Assembly (NCBI GenBank): GCA_017482055.1
Contig: JAFUOH010000011.1
Coordinates: 1-64,000 of the forward strand
Origin: Clostridia bacterium
GTDB taxonomy: Bacteria; Bacillota; Clostridia; Oscillospirales; CAG-272
Length of the DNA: 64,000 bases
Reading direction: 5' to 3'
This document shows, in pieces, positions 53,650-62,790 of this stretch. Both the position numbers and the translations under genes were made by a program. Below the pieces are notes generated by a model. That model made no database searches and was not told the origin of the DNA. It saw nothing but the letters and a program-made list of their open reading frames with translations. Every line of letters starts with the position of its first letter. The first letter of the stretch is position 1.

Positions 53650-55089
53650 TCACAGCTTTAACAGCGCCGCTTCCAACAGCTCATTGATCACAGCGGGATT
53701 ACCCCTGCCGCCTGTCATCGCCATGACTTTACCCATGATGGCCTTCGCCGCTTTGGTGTTGCCCGCTTTATACGCCGTCACCGACTTTGTATCGGCAGCA
53801 ACGGCTTCGTCTACATATTTTTTGAGCAGCACGGCATCATTTATCTGCGCCAGCCCCTCCTGCTCTACCATCTTTACGGGATCAGAATCCGTCTCATAAA
53901 TGCGGCGCAGCAGCTTCTTTGCAACGGAGCTGTTTATCGTACCCTCCCCCGCCATTGTAGCGAGCGCGGCAATATGGATCGGCTCGATTGGTATCGACAC
54001 CTCGTCGAGATCGGGCGGCAGGAGCGCAAACAGCTCGCTTATCATCATATTGGCGGCGAGTTTTGGATAATCAGTCGCCTCCGCCACTGACTCAAAGTAA
54101 TCCGCAGCCCGCTTGTTCTCAGTCAACAGTTCGGCATCATATTCAGACAGACCGTACTTCTCCGTGTAATATGCCTTGCGCTCATCCGGGAGCCTTGGTA
54201 TCGCTTTTCCGAGAGCATCCACCTCTTTGTCCGTCAGAATGACGGGCGGAAGATCGGGGTCGGGAAAATAGCGATAGTCATTGGCATTTTCTTTTGTGCG
54301 CATAGAATATGTCTCGCCTGTTTCCGAATCGTAGCGACGGGTCTCCTGTACAACAGCACCGCCTGCCTCGAGTATCTCCACCTGTCTCTTGTATTCGTAT
54401 TCGATAGCCTCACGTATAAACGTGAAGGAGTTGATATTCTTCATTTCGGTGCGTGTACCGAATTTTTCGGAGCCCTTCTTCCGCACAGACAGATTCACGT
54501 CACATCTGAGTGAGCCTTCATTCATGCGGCAGTCGGACACACCCGTGTACATGATAACCGCACGCAGCTTTTTGACATATGCCACTGCTTCCTCGGCACT
54601 GCGGATATCCGGCTCGGATACGATCTCAATAAGCGGTACACCGCAGCGGTTACAGTCTATCATCGTACCGTATCGCACATCGTGTATTAACTTTCCTGCA
54701 TCCTCCTCAATGTGGATGCGGGTGATACCTATCCGTTTTTTCCCTTCCTCGGTCTCGATTTCAAGATATCCCCCCTCGCACAACGGCAGGTCATACTGCG
54801 AGATCTGGTACGCCTTGGGCAGATCGGGATAGAAATAGTTCTTTCTGTCCTGTTTTGAATAGCCCGCGATCCTACAGTTTGTTGCAAGTCCCGCCATGAC
54901 GGCATAATCCACCACCTGACGGTTCAAAACGGGAAGTGCTCCCGGCATACCCGTACAAACGGGACAGCACTGCGTGTTGGGCTCGGCACCGAAGGTGGTG
55001 GGACAGGAGCAAAATATTTTTGTGGAGGTCGCAAGCTCAACATGCACCTCAAGTCCGCAGACAAGCTCGTAATCCTTAATAAGCTTCAT
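53650..55089 (-). CDS. gatB: Aspartyl/glutamyl-tRNA amidotransferase subunit B
   Basis: The 479-residue subunit binds the mischarged tRNA and activates its side-chain carboxyl with ATP. The start of the catalytic domain (LVCGLEVHVEL), the zinc cysteines (CSCPTTFG and CCPVCTGMPG), and EGSLRCDVNLSVR are family landmarks, and a C-terminal YqeY-like tail (about 400-479) follows. The ATG at 55089 has GGGAGGG 8 bases upstream and overlaps the last 14 bases of gatA; the GTG nine bases earlier is less likely. It is the last gene of the T-box-controlled gatCAB operon. Confidence 0.95.
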   Translation of the reverse strand: MKLIKDYELVCGLEVHVELATSTKIFCSCPTTFGAEPNTQCCPVCTGMPGALPVLNRQVVDYAVMAGLATNCRIAGYSKQDRKNYFYPDLPKAYQISQYDLPLCEGGYLEIETEEGKKRIGITRIHIEEDAGKLIHDVRYGTMIDCNRCGVPLIEIVSEPDIRSAEEAVAYVKKLRAVIMYTGVSDCRMNEGSLRCDVNLSVRKKGSEKFGTRTEMKNINSFTFIREAIEYEYKRQVEILEAGGAVVQETRRYDSETGETYSMRTKENANDYRYFPDPDLPPVILTDKEVDALGKAIPRLPDERKAYYTEKYGLSEYDAELLTENKRAADYFESVAEATDYPKLAANMMISELFALLPPDLDEVSIPIEPIHIAALATMAGEGTINSSVAKKLLRRIYETDSDPVKMVEQEGLAQINDAVLLKKYVDEAVAADTKSVTAYKAGNTKAAKAIMGKVMAMTGGRGNPAVINELLEAALLKL

Positions 55090-56557
55090 ACTGTTCACCC
55101 TCCCTTAAAAGATGATACACGCCGCATTCCGTTTCATATGCGTTTCCAACACGGTAAAGTGTTGCCTCGGAAAATGCTTTTCCGATAAGCTGCATACCGA
55201 TGGGCAGCCCCTTCTTATCGGTGCCGCAGGGCAATGACAGCGATGGTATGCCCGCAATGTTCACGGGTACTGTATAGATGTCTCCCATGTACATTTCAAG
55301 CGGACTCGCGCTCTTTTCGCCAAGCTTATAAGCGGTCGTGGGTGACACGGGTGCAAGGATACAGTCACAGCGCTCAAACACGCGCGCAAAGTCGTTCATC
55401 ACAAGTGTTCTGACCTGAAGTGCCTTTTTATAGTAAGCGTCATAATAACCGGAGCTGAGTGCAAAAGTACCAAGCATGATACGTCGCTTGACCTCCGTGC
55501 CGAAGCCTTCGCTGCGGGAGTTTTTGTAAAGCTCCGTGATATCCGAATAGCTTTCGCTTCGGTAACCATACCGCACTCCGTCAAAACGTGCAAGATTGCT
55601 CGAAGCCTCCGCGCTCGATATGACGTAATACGCGGGCAGAGCATAGTCGAGCATTTTTATTGACACGGGCACGATTTCAGCACCCATGCGCTCATAGACC
55701 TTCGCGGCACCGAGTACCGCTTCCTTTACCTCACCGTTTATGCCCTCTCCGAAAAACTCGTCGGGCAAACCGAGCTTCATTCCTTTTACGCCAAGCGCAA
55801 GCTCTTCGGTAAAATCACCATACTCGCGGGAAACGGAGGTGGCATCACGCCTGTCATGCCCGGTGATGGCATTTAAAACAAGCGCATTATCGCACACATT
55901 TTTGGTCATCGGTCCAATCTGATCGAGGGACGATGCAAAAGCGATAAGCCCATATCGCGACACACTGCCGTAGGTGGGCTTCATGCCCACCACACCACAG
56001 AAGGAGGCGGGCTGACGAATTGAGCCGCCCGTGTCCGACCCCAGCGAAAATGGGGCTTCATCTGCCGCCACAGCAGCCGCCGAACCGCCCGAGCTTCCGC
56101 CCGGAACATATTCGATACTGCGCGGATTACGCGTTTTCTTAAAGTAGGAGCTCTCGGTGGTGGAGCCCATAGCAAACTCATCCATATTAAGCTTACCAAG
56201 CGTGACTGTACCGAGAGCGTGCAGCCTCTCAACTACAGTGGCATCGTAAGGCGGCACAAATGCTTTAAGCATTCGCGAAGCGCAAGTCGTACGCAGTCCA
56301 CGGGTACAGATATTGTCCTTTATCCCTACGGGTATACCCGCAAGTGGTGATAGTTTATCGCCTTCCGCTCGTTTTGCATCAACCCTCTCAGCCGAGTCTA
56401 TAGCTTCACCGTCGCACACGGTTATATACGCTCCGATGCGCTCATCCCTGTCCGCAATCTGACGTAAATACGCCTCGGTCACCTCTTTTGAGGACAATTC
56501 CCGCTTCGCTAACTTTAAAGACAGCTCCGTGACCGTCAGCTTTAGTATATCCTTCAT
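55076..56557 (-). CDS. gatA: Aspartyl/glutamyl-tRNA amidotransferase subunit A
   Basis: The 493-residue amidase subunit frees ammonia from glutamine and channels it to GatB. The Ser-cisSer-Lys triad is visible as the Lys in PVGIKDNI, the Ser in PGGSSGGSAAAVAA, and the nucleophile Ser in GSDTGGSIRQPASF. Length and layout are normal. It follows gatC by 11 bases and overlaps gatB by 14 bases. Together they convert Glu-tRNAGln and/or Asp-tRNAAsn to the correct amidated forms. Confidence 0.96.
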   Translation of the reverse strand: MKDILKLTVTELSLKLAKRELSSKEVTEAYLRQIADRDERIGAYITVCDGEAIDSAERVDAKRAEGDKLSPLAGIPVGIKDNICTRGLRTTCASRMLKAFVPPYDATVVERLHALGTVTLGKLNMDEFAMGSTTESSYFKKTRNPRSIEYVPGGSSGGSAAAVAADEAPFSLGSDTGGSIRQPASFCGVVGMKPTYGSVSRYGLIAFASSLDQIGPMTKNVCDNALVLNAITGHDRRDATSVSREYGDFTEELALGVKGMKLGLPDEFFGEGINGEVKEAVLGAAKVYERMGAEIVPVSIKMLDYALPAYYVISSAEASSNLARFDGVRYGYRSESYSDITELYKNSRSEGFGTEVKRRIMLGTFALSSGYYDAYYKKALQVRTLVMNDFARVFERCDCILAPVSPTTAYKLGEKSASPLEMYMGDIYTVPVNIAGIPSLSLPCGTDKKGLPIGMQLIGKAFSEATLYRVGNAYETECGVYHLLREGEQYEAY

Positions 56558-56568
56558 TTCGATCCTCC

Positions 56569-56871
56569 TTACGATTCAACCACACGAGGCACTGTAAAAT
56601 ATCCTTCCGCTTTTGTCGGAGCACCGCGCAGCAGTGCATCCCGCTCGGTGCTTTTTTCCGTTTTATCCTCTCGCATCACGTTGAAAAGCGGCTCCACATG
56701 CGCGGTTATCGGCACATTTTCACAATCAAGCTCCGACAGCTTGTGGGCAAACGCGACTATAGCCGCCATTTCATTCCCCATCGCCGTCCTTTCGGCATCG
56801 TTAAGTGACAGCCTCGCAAGCTCCGCCACCGCTTCCACATTGATAAATGGCTTTTTTTCGTTTTGCTCCAT
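56569..56871 (-). CDS. gatC: Aspartyl/glutamyl-tRNA amidotransferase subunit C
   Basis: The 100-residue subunit wraps around the GatA-GatB interface. It has the usual start VEAVAELARLSLND, the MAAIVAFAHKLSELD helix, and the VPRVVES end. The ATG at 56871 follows an AGGTGGAAG ribosome binding site; a longer frame from 56934 runs into the leader terminator and is not coding. It is the first gene behind the T-box leader. Confidence 0.93.
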   Translation of the reverse strand: MEQNEKKPFINVEAVAELARLSLNDAERTAMGNEMAAIVAFAHKLSELDCENVPITAHVEPLFNVMREDKTEKSTERDALLRGAPTKAEGYFTVPRVVES

Positions 56872-56949
56872 CTTCTTCCACCTCACAGGAAATATATAAT
56901 TAGTATATCCACAGCACACAACATTAACATACATTGATATGATAAAAAC

Positions 56950-57240
56950 AAAAAAGCCGCACGTCCGGAATCACCTTCCGGGACGAACGACTCAAAGTCA
57001 TCCGCGGTACCACCCGCCTGCCGTATACACGGCACTCACTCACACGCAGCCAAATCGGCTGTTATATGCTTCGGCTGTAACGCTCCGACTGCGACCGAGT
57101 CTACTTGCGGCAAAAAATCGCAGCTTTCGGTCGGCGGCTCAGGGCTGTTTTTCATCCGCAGCTCCATATCGGGCTCCCACCGTCCCCGACTCTCTGTAAT
57201 GTACCCTGCGGGCTACTTCTGCCCGTCATTGTCTTTTTAT
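56950..57240 (-). ncRNA. T-box leader controlling gatCAB
   Basis: Reading the minus strand, the leader has a Stem I with an AGAGAG loop segment (about 57196-57191) and a GGTGGGAG partner. A specifier loop follows (about 57155-57146), bounded by GGGC/GCCC and CCGCAG/CTGCGG pairings. The T-box core GGGTGGTACCGCGG (57002-57015) comes next, and a terminator CGTCC-GGAA/TTCC-GGACG (56962-56985) with a T run closes it. The specifier loop reads GATGAAAAACA: AAC (Asn, 57147-57149) followed by A is the best-placed specifier, and GAA (Glu, 57151-57153) is one base before it. Low charged tRNA would allow antitermination. The UGGU bulge would need a G-U wobble with a G73 discriminator. Confidence 0.88.
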
Positions 57241-57246
57241 GGTATT

Positions 57247-57275
57247 ATTATATTACATTTTTTACCTTTTGTCAA
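57247..57275 (-). promoter_or_regulatory. Consensus promoter of the T-box-gatCAB transcript
   Basis: On the minus strand TTGACA (57270-57275) and TATAAT (57247-57252) with a 17-base spacer match the housekeeping consensus exactly. Confidence 0.9.
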
Positions 57276-57365
57276 TAAGGATTTTGTAATTTTTTCAAAT
57301 ATATTGTATATTTTGGTATTTTGACGATTTTCTGCAGAAAAACGGTAAGGTTTTTTATATAATAA

Positions 57366-57520
57366 TAAATTATCGTTTAGCCGAGGCGAGCGGGGGGTGT
57401 CGGGGGGCGGATTGCATCGGCGTTTGAGAGCAAAGCAGCCCCCCCGACCCGCGCCGCCCGAAGGGCGGCACGGAACGCGGGGTGTGGGGCAGCCGCCCCA
57501 CGCCGATAAACGATAATTTA
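57366..57520. repeat. Hairpin-rich TA-flanked element, copy 3 (155 bp)
   Basis: The terminal inverted repeats TAAATTATCGTTTA and TAAACGATAATTTA are perfect. The interior is almost identical to copy 1 (same GCCGCCC-GAA-GGGCGGC and GTGGGGC/GCCCCAC hairpins). It sits between the gatCAB promoter and an AraC pseudogene, close to the point where that pseudogene ends. Confidence 0.88.
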
Positions 57521-57523
57521 CCG

Positions 57524-57748
57524 TTACAATATCGGCAGCCACAACTCGACATAGCGTGTATGTTTCAGGGCTTCATCGCCATCCTTGAAGCACCAATGAG
57601 TCACCGTTACCTCATATACCGATTGGCTCCGGTGGAAATGTAAAACTTCGCCACCGCGCGCCTGTGACGGTAAGATGCCGTGAAAACCTTTGCAAAGCTG
57701 TCGGGGCTGTCATAACCGTATTTCATCGCCACGTAGTCGATATTTTGT
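57524..57748 (-). pseudogene. Remnant of an AraC-family regulator
   Basis: One frame encodes YVAMKYGYDSPDSFAKVF, a clear second helix-turn-helix of AraC proteins of the type that carry a C-terminal effector-binding domain. The expected continuation HGILPSQARGGEVLHFH is present but in a different frame just after, then runs on to a stop at 57524. The gene has lost everything 5' of the DNA-binding domain and has a frameshifting deletion, so it is not functional. Repeat copy 3 lies 4 bases beyond its end. Confidence 0.75.
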
Positions 57749-57771
57749 GCGTATATCCGACGGATAACAGA

Positions 57772-57801
57772 AAAATGTGCGTACAATCGTACGCACATTT
57801 T
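57772..57801 (-). terminator. Terminator of the aldose epimerase gene
   Basis: AAAATGTGCGTAC and GTACGCACATTTT form a perfect 13-bp stem with a four-base loop, followed on the minus strand by TTCTG. Confidence 0.85.
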
Positions 57802-57817
57802 CAACTATCAGCAATAA

Positions 57818-58705
57818 TCAGTCAATGACCTTGACCTTATACTCCACAGCATACTCGCCGCCCACGGGAAGTGTGATCGCGTATGGTTTGTCCTCGAAGT
57901 TGCCGGTCTCATCAAGATGAGCGGGCAAACCGTTCCAAGGCTCAAGGCATACAAAGGGCGCCTGCTTCTTAGGAGGAGTCCAAACGCCAAGTGCGTTGAA
58001 GCCGTTAAAATCAAACTCGATACCCTTGCCGGTAACCTTATGTACGAGCTTTACTTTGCGGCTCTTAAGCTTCTTTGTAAGGAGCACGTCAACATCATAG
58101 TCCGCATGATTGAGTTCCCACTCATTCGTGTTCTTCAGCTTGTCAACAACAGGAAGTGTTTTATCAATGTAGCCTCCGCCGTAGTTGGTGGTATAGATAA
58201 CATCCTCGTTCTCTACCTTCTCGAATACGAGCTTGTAATCAGAGAACTTTTCACCCTCATTCATGGGGCAGCGGAAGCCGGGATGACCGCCGATGCAGAA
58301 TACGATGGGCTTTTCGTCTGTATTGACTACCTTAAACTCGGTAGAGAAGCCCTCGTCGGTGATCTTGTGAGTGATAAGCAGACGGAACTTGTAGGGGTAA
58401 ACCTTCCTGGTTTCCGCGGAATCGGTAAGCAGATATACAAGCTTGTCGCTCTCGGCTTCAAGCAAAGTAAATTCCATCTTACGTGCCAAACCGTGCTTCT
58501 TCAGCGGATACGCCACGCCCTCAAATTTTACACTCTCGTCAATAGTTGCACCGACTGTGGGAAAAAGCACAGGCGCATGGCTTGCCCAGTATTCGGGGAT
58601 GCCCTCCCAGATGTATTCCTTACCATCCAACTTGTAGGAAATAAGCTCGCCGCCCACTGTGGAGCATACCGCGCTTGCACGCGCTGTTTTGATCTGTGTG
58701 TTCAT
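57818..58705 (-). CDS. Aldose 1-epimerase family protein
   Basis: The 295-residue protein is a galactose-mutarotase-fold enzyme of the LacX/YeaD-like branch. It has LFPTVG and KHGLARKMEF early on, the catalytic His in CIGGHPGFRCP (about 145) and the catalytic Glu in VCLEPWNGLP (about 255). It would interconvert the alpha and beta forms of a hexose or hexose-6-phosphate. AAAGGAATCAAGACC precedes the ATG. It lies behind ftsH, but the strong ftsH terminator between them suggests partial read-through or an unseen promoter. Confidence 0.88.
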   Translation of the reverse strand: MNTQIKTARASAVCSTVGGELISYKLDGKEYIWEGIPEYWASHAPVLFPTVGATIDESVKFEGVAYPLKKHGLARKMEFTLLEAESDKLVYLLTDSAETRKVYPYKFRLLITHKITDEGFSTEFKVVNTDEKPIVFCIGGHPGFRCPMNEGEKFSDYKLVFEKVENEDVIYTTNYGGGYIDKTLPVVDKLKNTNEWELNHADYDVDVLLTKKLKSRKVKLVHKVTGKGIEFDFNGFNALGVWTPPKKQAPFVCLEPWNGLPAHLDETGNFEDKPYAITLPVGGEYAVEYKVKVID

Positions 58706-58732
58706 GGTCTTGATTCCTTTCTAAAAAATAAA

Positions 58733-58759
58733 TATCGGCGGGCACAGTACCCGCCGATA
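58733..58759 (-). terminator. Terminator of ftsH
   Basis: TATCGGCGGG and CCCGCCGATA form a 10-bp stem, followed on the minus strand by TTTATTTTTTAG. It lies 9 bases after the ftsH stop. Confidence 0.85.
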
Positions 58760-58767
58760 AAATGTTT

Positions 58768-60765
58768 TTATTCTTTCATTCTCGGCGGGAAGTCGTCTCT
58801 GTCATTGTCCTTGTCGCGCTTTTCCTTTTCTTCCGCCTCACGGCGTGCGCGCTCTTCCTCGTTAGCCTTGGCGCGAGCCTCGTTCTCACGCTCGCTCTTA
58901 CGCTTTTTCTCGGCTGCCATTTCTTCCAGCTCCTCCACGGTGGGGTTTCCCTCCATAGCGGCATTAAACTGATCGGCATCCATAACCTCGTTCTTCATAA
59001 GGAACTCGGCAACAAAGTGAAGCTTGTCAACATTCTCCGACAGTATCTTCATCGCGGTATCATAAGCAGCGTTAATAATACGCTTGATCTCGCTGTCGAT
59101 AAGCGCCGCAGTGTCGTCGGAATAATTTTTCGAGGTGTTGAAGTCACGACCGAGGAACACCTCATCGCTCTCATGCTCAGAGCCATAGACGATAGGGCCG
59201 AGTACATCGCTCATGCCGTAGCGTGTGACCATGCTGCGGGCAATGTTGGTAGCTCTCTGGATATCGTTGGAGGCGCCTGTGCAGATATCACCGATTATCA
59301 GCTTCTCCGCCACACGTCCGCCAAGCAGAGATACGATCTCATGCTCCATGTCGCTCTTTGACATATGAGACTTATCCTCGATCGGAAGCGGAAGCGTATA
59401 GCCTGCCGCACGTCCTGCGGGGATGATGGAGATCTGATGCACCGAGGTATTCGGCTGCAGCTTCTTCATAACGATAGCGTGACCCGCCTCATGATATGCG
59501 GTGATACGCTTATCCTCGGCGTGTACGACCTTTGACTTCTTGTTGGGCCCGACGATGACCTTTATTGTAGCTTCTTCAAGCTCGTCGGTACCTATAAGAC
59601 TCTTATCCTTGCGAGCCGCCAGCAGTGCCGCCTCGTTAAGCAGATTCTCAAGATCCGCGCCGGTAAAGCCGACGGTGGTCTTAGCGAGAGTGCCGAGGTC
59701 TACATTATCCTCAAACGGCTTATTCTGCGCATGAACCTTCAAGATCTCTTCTCTGCCCTTGACATCGGGGTAGTTTACAGTGATCTGACGGTCAAAGCGT
59801 CCGGGACGCAGCAGAGCGGGGTCAAGAATGTCGGGACGGTTGGTCGCCGCCATTACGATAACGCCCTCATTCGCGCCGAAGCCGTCCATTTCCACAAGCA
59901 GCTGATTGAGAGTCTGCTCACGCTCGTCGTGTCCGCCTCCGAGACCTGCGCCGCGGTGACGTCCGACAGCGTCTATCTCATCTATGAACACGATGCTTGC
60001 GGGATTCTTCTTTGCGGTGTCAAAAAGGTCGCGCACGCGGGATGCGCCCACACCGACATACATTTCCACGAAATCCGAACCGGAGATAGAATAGAAAGGT
60101 ACGCCCGCTTCACCTGCTACCGCCTTTGCAAGCAAAGTCTTACCCGTACCGGGAGGGCCTACAAGCAGTACGCCATGCGGAATATGAGCACCGAGCTTTG
60201 TAAACTTAGCGGGATCGCGCAAAAATTCCACGACCTCCTGAAGCTCTGCTTTTTCTTCATCGGCACCTGCCACATCCTTGAAGAATACCTTCTTCTTTTC
60301 GTCGGAGCCGAGCTTTGCACGTGCCTTACCGAAGTTTGCTACCTTGCCGCCTCTGCCGCCGGATGCCTGATTCATTATGATAAACCAAAGCACAACGAAA
60401 AGGATGATCACAATAGCATAAGGCATCAGACCGATCCACCAGGGCAGCGTCTGCGGCTCTGCGATATTATAGGATTCGATCTTCCCGCTTATCAGCTGTG
60501 CGTCGATCATTTCCCCAAACTGCTGCCAGAACAGATCAAGATCGCGCAGTGCGAAGGTTTTTATCTCATCGTCATGTGTGATGATCGTCAGCTTATCCTG
60601 GCTGTCTATCTCAAAAGACTTGACATTCTCAATATAGAATTCCTCATAGATATCACTGTAGATCACTTCTTCGCCGGGCTGATTGCCGAAAAGCATTGCG
60701 GTGGACACCAGTATCACACCGATAAGCACGACGTAGAAGATCAAAATTTTGTAGTTTGATTTCAT
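58768..60765 (-). CDS. ftsH: ATP-dependent zinc metalloprotease FtsH
   Basis: The 665-residue membrane protease has two membrane helices (about 7-25 and 112-132) around a short extracytoplasmic domain, then an AAA+ module with Walker A GPPGTGKT, Walker [11 protein letters not shown] and the second region of homology. The zinc-protease part contains HEAGH near residue 430. A highly charged Glu/Arg/Lys tail closes it. It degrades misfolded membrane proteins and some regulators. It follows hpt by 59 bases; the tilS-hpt-ftsH order is conserved in Firmicutes. Confidence 0.96.
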   Translation of the reverse strand: MKSNYKILIFYVVLIGVILVSTAMLFGNQPGEEVIYSDIYEEFYIENVKSFEIDSQDKLTIITHDDEIKTFALRDLDLFWQQFGEMIDAQLISGKIESYNIAEPQTLPWWIGLMPYAIVIILFVVLWFIIMNQASGGRGGKVANFGKARAKLGSDEKKKVFFKDVAGADEEKAELQEVVEFLRDPAKFTKLGAHIPHGVLLVGPPGTGKTLLAKAVAGEAGVPFYSISGSDFVEMYVGVGASRVRDLFDTAKKNPASIVFIDEIDAVGRHRGAGLGGGHDEREQTLNQLLVEMDGFGANEGVIVMAATNRPDILDPALLRPGRFDRQITVNYPDVKGREEILKVHAQNKPFEDNVDLGTLAKTTVGFTGADLENLLNEAALLAARKDKSLIGTDELEEATIKVIVGPNKKSKVVHAEDKRITAYHEAGHAIVMKKLQPNTSVHQISIIPAGRAAGYTLPLPIEDKSHMSKSDMEHEIVSLLGGRVAEKLIIGDICTGASNDIQRATNIARSMVTRYGMSDVLGPIVYGSEHESDEVFLGRDFNTSKNYSDDTAALIDSEIKRIINAAYDTAMKILSENVDKLHFVAEFLMKNEVMDADQFNAAMEGNPTVEELEEMAAEKKRKSERENEARAKANEEERARREAEEKEKRDKDNDRDDFPPRMKE

Positions 60766-60824
60766 TACTTACCCCATGACCTAAAAAGAAGGTCTCCTTA
60801 AATATTAGATGATCCCGCGCTTAC

Positions 60825-61367
60825 TTATTTTTCGTAAACCTCGGGCTTCAGAATGCCTATGTAAGGCAATGCTCTGTATTTTTCCGCGTAGTCAAGACCG
60901 TAGCCCACAACGAACTCGTCGGGGATGACCTTTCCTCGGTAATCCGGAACAAAATCCACCTCACGGCGCGAGGGCTTGTCGAGCATTGTCACGGTCTTAA
61001 CACTGCGTGCCCCCTTGAGCTTCAGATACTCAACAAGGTAGGACAGTGTTCTGCCGCTGTCGATGATGTCCTCAACGATCAGTATGTCGGTCTCCGGAAG
61101 ATCCGAACGGTAAAGGTCAAGCAGAATATTTACGGTACCGCTTGATTTGGAGGAACGCCCGTAGGAGGATACCTTCATAAAATCGATCTCAACGGGAATG
61201 TGGATCTTTTTCATGAGATCGCCCATGAATACCACGGAGCCTTTAAGGATGCAGACCAAAAGAAGCCGCCTGCCCCTGTATTCCTCGCTGATCTTGTCTG
61301 CAATGCGCGAAACGATCTCCTGACATTCCTCTTCGCTAACAAGTATGCTTTTAATGTCGTTATTCAT
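60825..61367 (-). CDS. hpt: Hypoxanthine phosphoribosyltransferase
   Basis: The 180-residue enzyme salvages hypoxanthine and guanine with PRPP. The PRPP-binding motif VEDIIDSGRTL (about 98-108) and the flexible-loop KVSSYGRSSKSSG segment (about 65) are present, as is the FVVGYGLDY end that contacts the base. It overlaps tilS by 8 bases and precedes ftsH, a conserved Firmicute arrangement. Confidence 0.95.
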   Translation of the reverse strand: MNNDIKSILVSEEECQEIVSRIADKISEEYRGRRLLLVCILKGSVVFMGDLMKKIHIPVEIDFMKVSSYGRSSKSSGTVNILLDLYRSDLPETDILIVEDIIDSGRTLSYLVEYLKLKGARSVKTVTMLDKPSRREVDFVPDYRGKVIPDEFVVGYGLDYAEKYRALPYIGILKPEVYEK

Positions 61368-62778
61368 TTTCTTCTCCGTTATAATAATATATAAGCCGTA
61401 GTCCGCTGCCGTCGGACTTTACCCTGTCCGCCGTGCTGAACCCGGGCACCCATACAATGCCCTCTCCATCGCAAACGATCGGTATCTCACCGCGGCGTTT
61501 CAAAGGGAGCTTTCGGTCATTGTACAGTTTTTTTATTTTCCGCGTCATTCCGCCGAAAACATAGGAATCCCCCTCGCGGCGGGAACGCGCAAACAATACA
61601 TGATTTATTTTATCAGAATTTACCTGCGTGAGTATTGATAATTTGTAAATATTTTGTAGGGTTTCGTTATCTTTTTGTAAATCCGTACTCACCTCCCCGT
61701 CTTTTGCCATAAAAATCGCAAAATCCGGGTTTTCGAAGCTGTTTGCACCATAGTGAAGTTCGCGACAAAACTCGTAAGGCGCCGCATCGGGAACGGCTGT
61801 AAAAAACAGCTCTCCCCTCTCACATTTCGCCCTCACGCCGCCGATGAGAGACACGCTTGAGCCGTCTGCGGAGTTTTTTGCAAGCTCGCACACCGTGTCA
61901 ATGTGTACACGCTCAAGCGTACGCAGGCTGACTGTCGAAAAGAGCTTCGCGATGACCCTGACGGCAATCGCGCGGTGAGCCGATGCGAGCACTGCCGCTC
62001 CGATTTTTCCGTCTCGGACGTTTTCTTTATAAAAACGCTCCGCTTCAGCTTCGAGATATTCACTGTCTGAGCGCAGATTTGAAGACAATCTTTCAGCGGC
62101 AACAACAAATGATGGATTCAATTCACGAAGGCGTGGCATGATCTCATGGCGGATGTAGTTGCGCGTGTAAACAGTATCGTCATTTGTGCTGTCAAATATA
62201 TATTCTATGCCGTTTTGCTCGCAATATCCCACAATATCGCATTTTGAGGCGCAGATAAGCGGTCTGATAATACGAACGCCCGCTTCCTCTCGTACAGGCG
62301 GAATACCGCGCAGTCCGTCAATACCGCTGCCGCGCGTGAGGTTGAATATCACGGTCTCGGCGTTATCATCGGCATTGTGCGCCGTCGCGACACAGGAAAT
62401 CCGCTCATCCGAGGTGACCTTGCGGACAAATGCCGCATATCTGTACGCCCGTGCGGTCTCTTCAAGCCCGCACCCGCTCTCACGGGCAAGCCGAGGAATG
62501 TCGGCGCGCTCAACGGTGATATCCACCCCCATCCGCTCGCATTCCCTCACACAGAGCTCCGCATCACGGTCGGCTTCAGCACCGCGTATACCATGGTGGA
62601 TATGCATTGCGTGCAGATATATGCCACGTTCATCGCATATTCTTTTAAGAATGTGCAGAAGCGCCGACGAATCGGCGCCGCCGGAATATCCGGCGAGCAC
62701 ACCTCGCTCACCGCAAAGCATTGAATGCTCCCGGATGGCGCTTAAAGCTGCACGGTATAAGTCAATTTTTTGTTTCAT
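61360..62778 (-). CDS. tilS: tRNA(Ile)-lysidine synthetase
   Basis: The 472-residue enzyme changes C34 of the CAU-anticodon isoleucine tRNA to lysidine. The ATP-binding P-loop is AGYSGGADSSALLH (about 29-42), and the HIHHGIRG and TAHNADDNAETV motifs belong to the N-type synthetase core. The C-terminal half has the substrate-recognition domains, including RRGEIPIVCDGEGIVWVPG. It follows dnaB by 12 bases and overlaps hpt. Confidence 0.93.
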   Translation of the reverse strand: MKQKIDLYRAALSAIREHSMLCGERGVLAGYSGGADSSALLHILKRICDERGIYLHAMHIHHGIRGAEADRDAELCVRECERMGVDITVERADIPRLARESGCGLEETARAYRYAAFVRKVTSDERISCVATAHNADDNAETVIFNLTRGSGIDGLRGIPPVREEAGVRIIRPLICASKCDIVGYCEQNGIEYIFDSTNDDTVYTRNYIRHEIMPRLRELNPSFVVAAERLSSNLRSDSEYLEAEAERFYKENVRDGKIGAAVLASAHRAIAVRVIAKLFSTVSLRTLERVHIDTVCELAKNSADGSSVSLIGGVRAKCERGELFFTAVPDAAPYEFCRELHYGANSFENPDFAIFMAKDGEVSTDLQKDNETLQNIYKLSILTQVNSDKINHVLFARSRREGDSYVFGGMTRKIKKLYNDRKLPLKRRGEIPIVCDGEGIVWVPGFSTADRVKSDGSGLRLIYYYNGEENE

Positions 62779-62790
62779 TGCTCACTTTCA

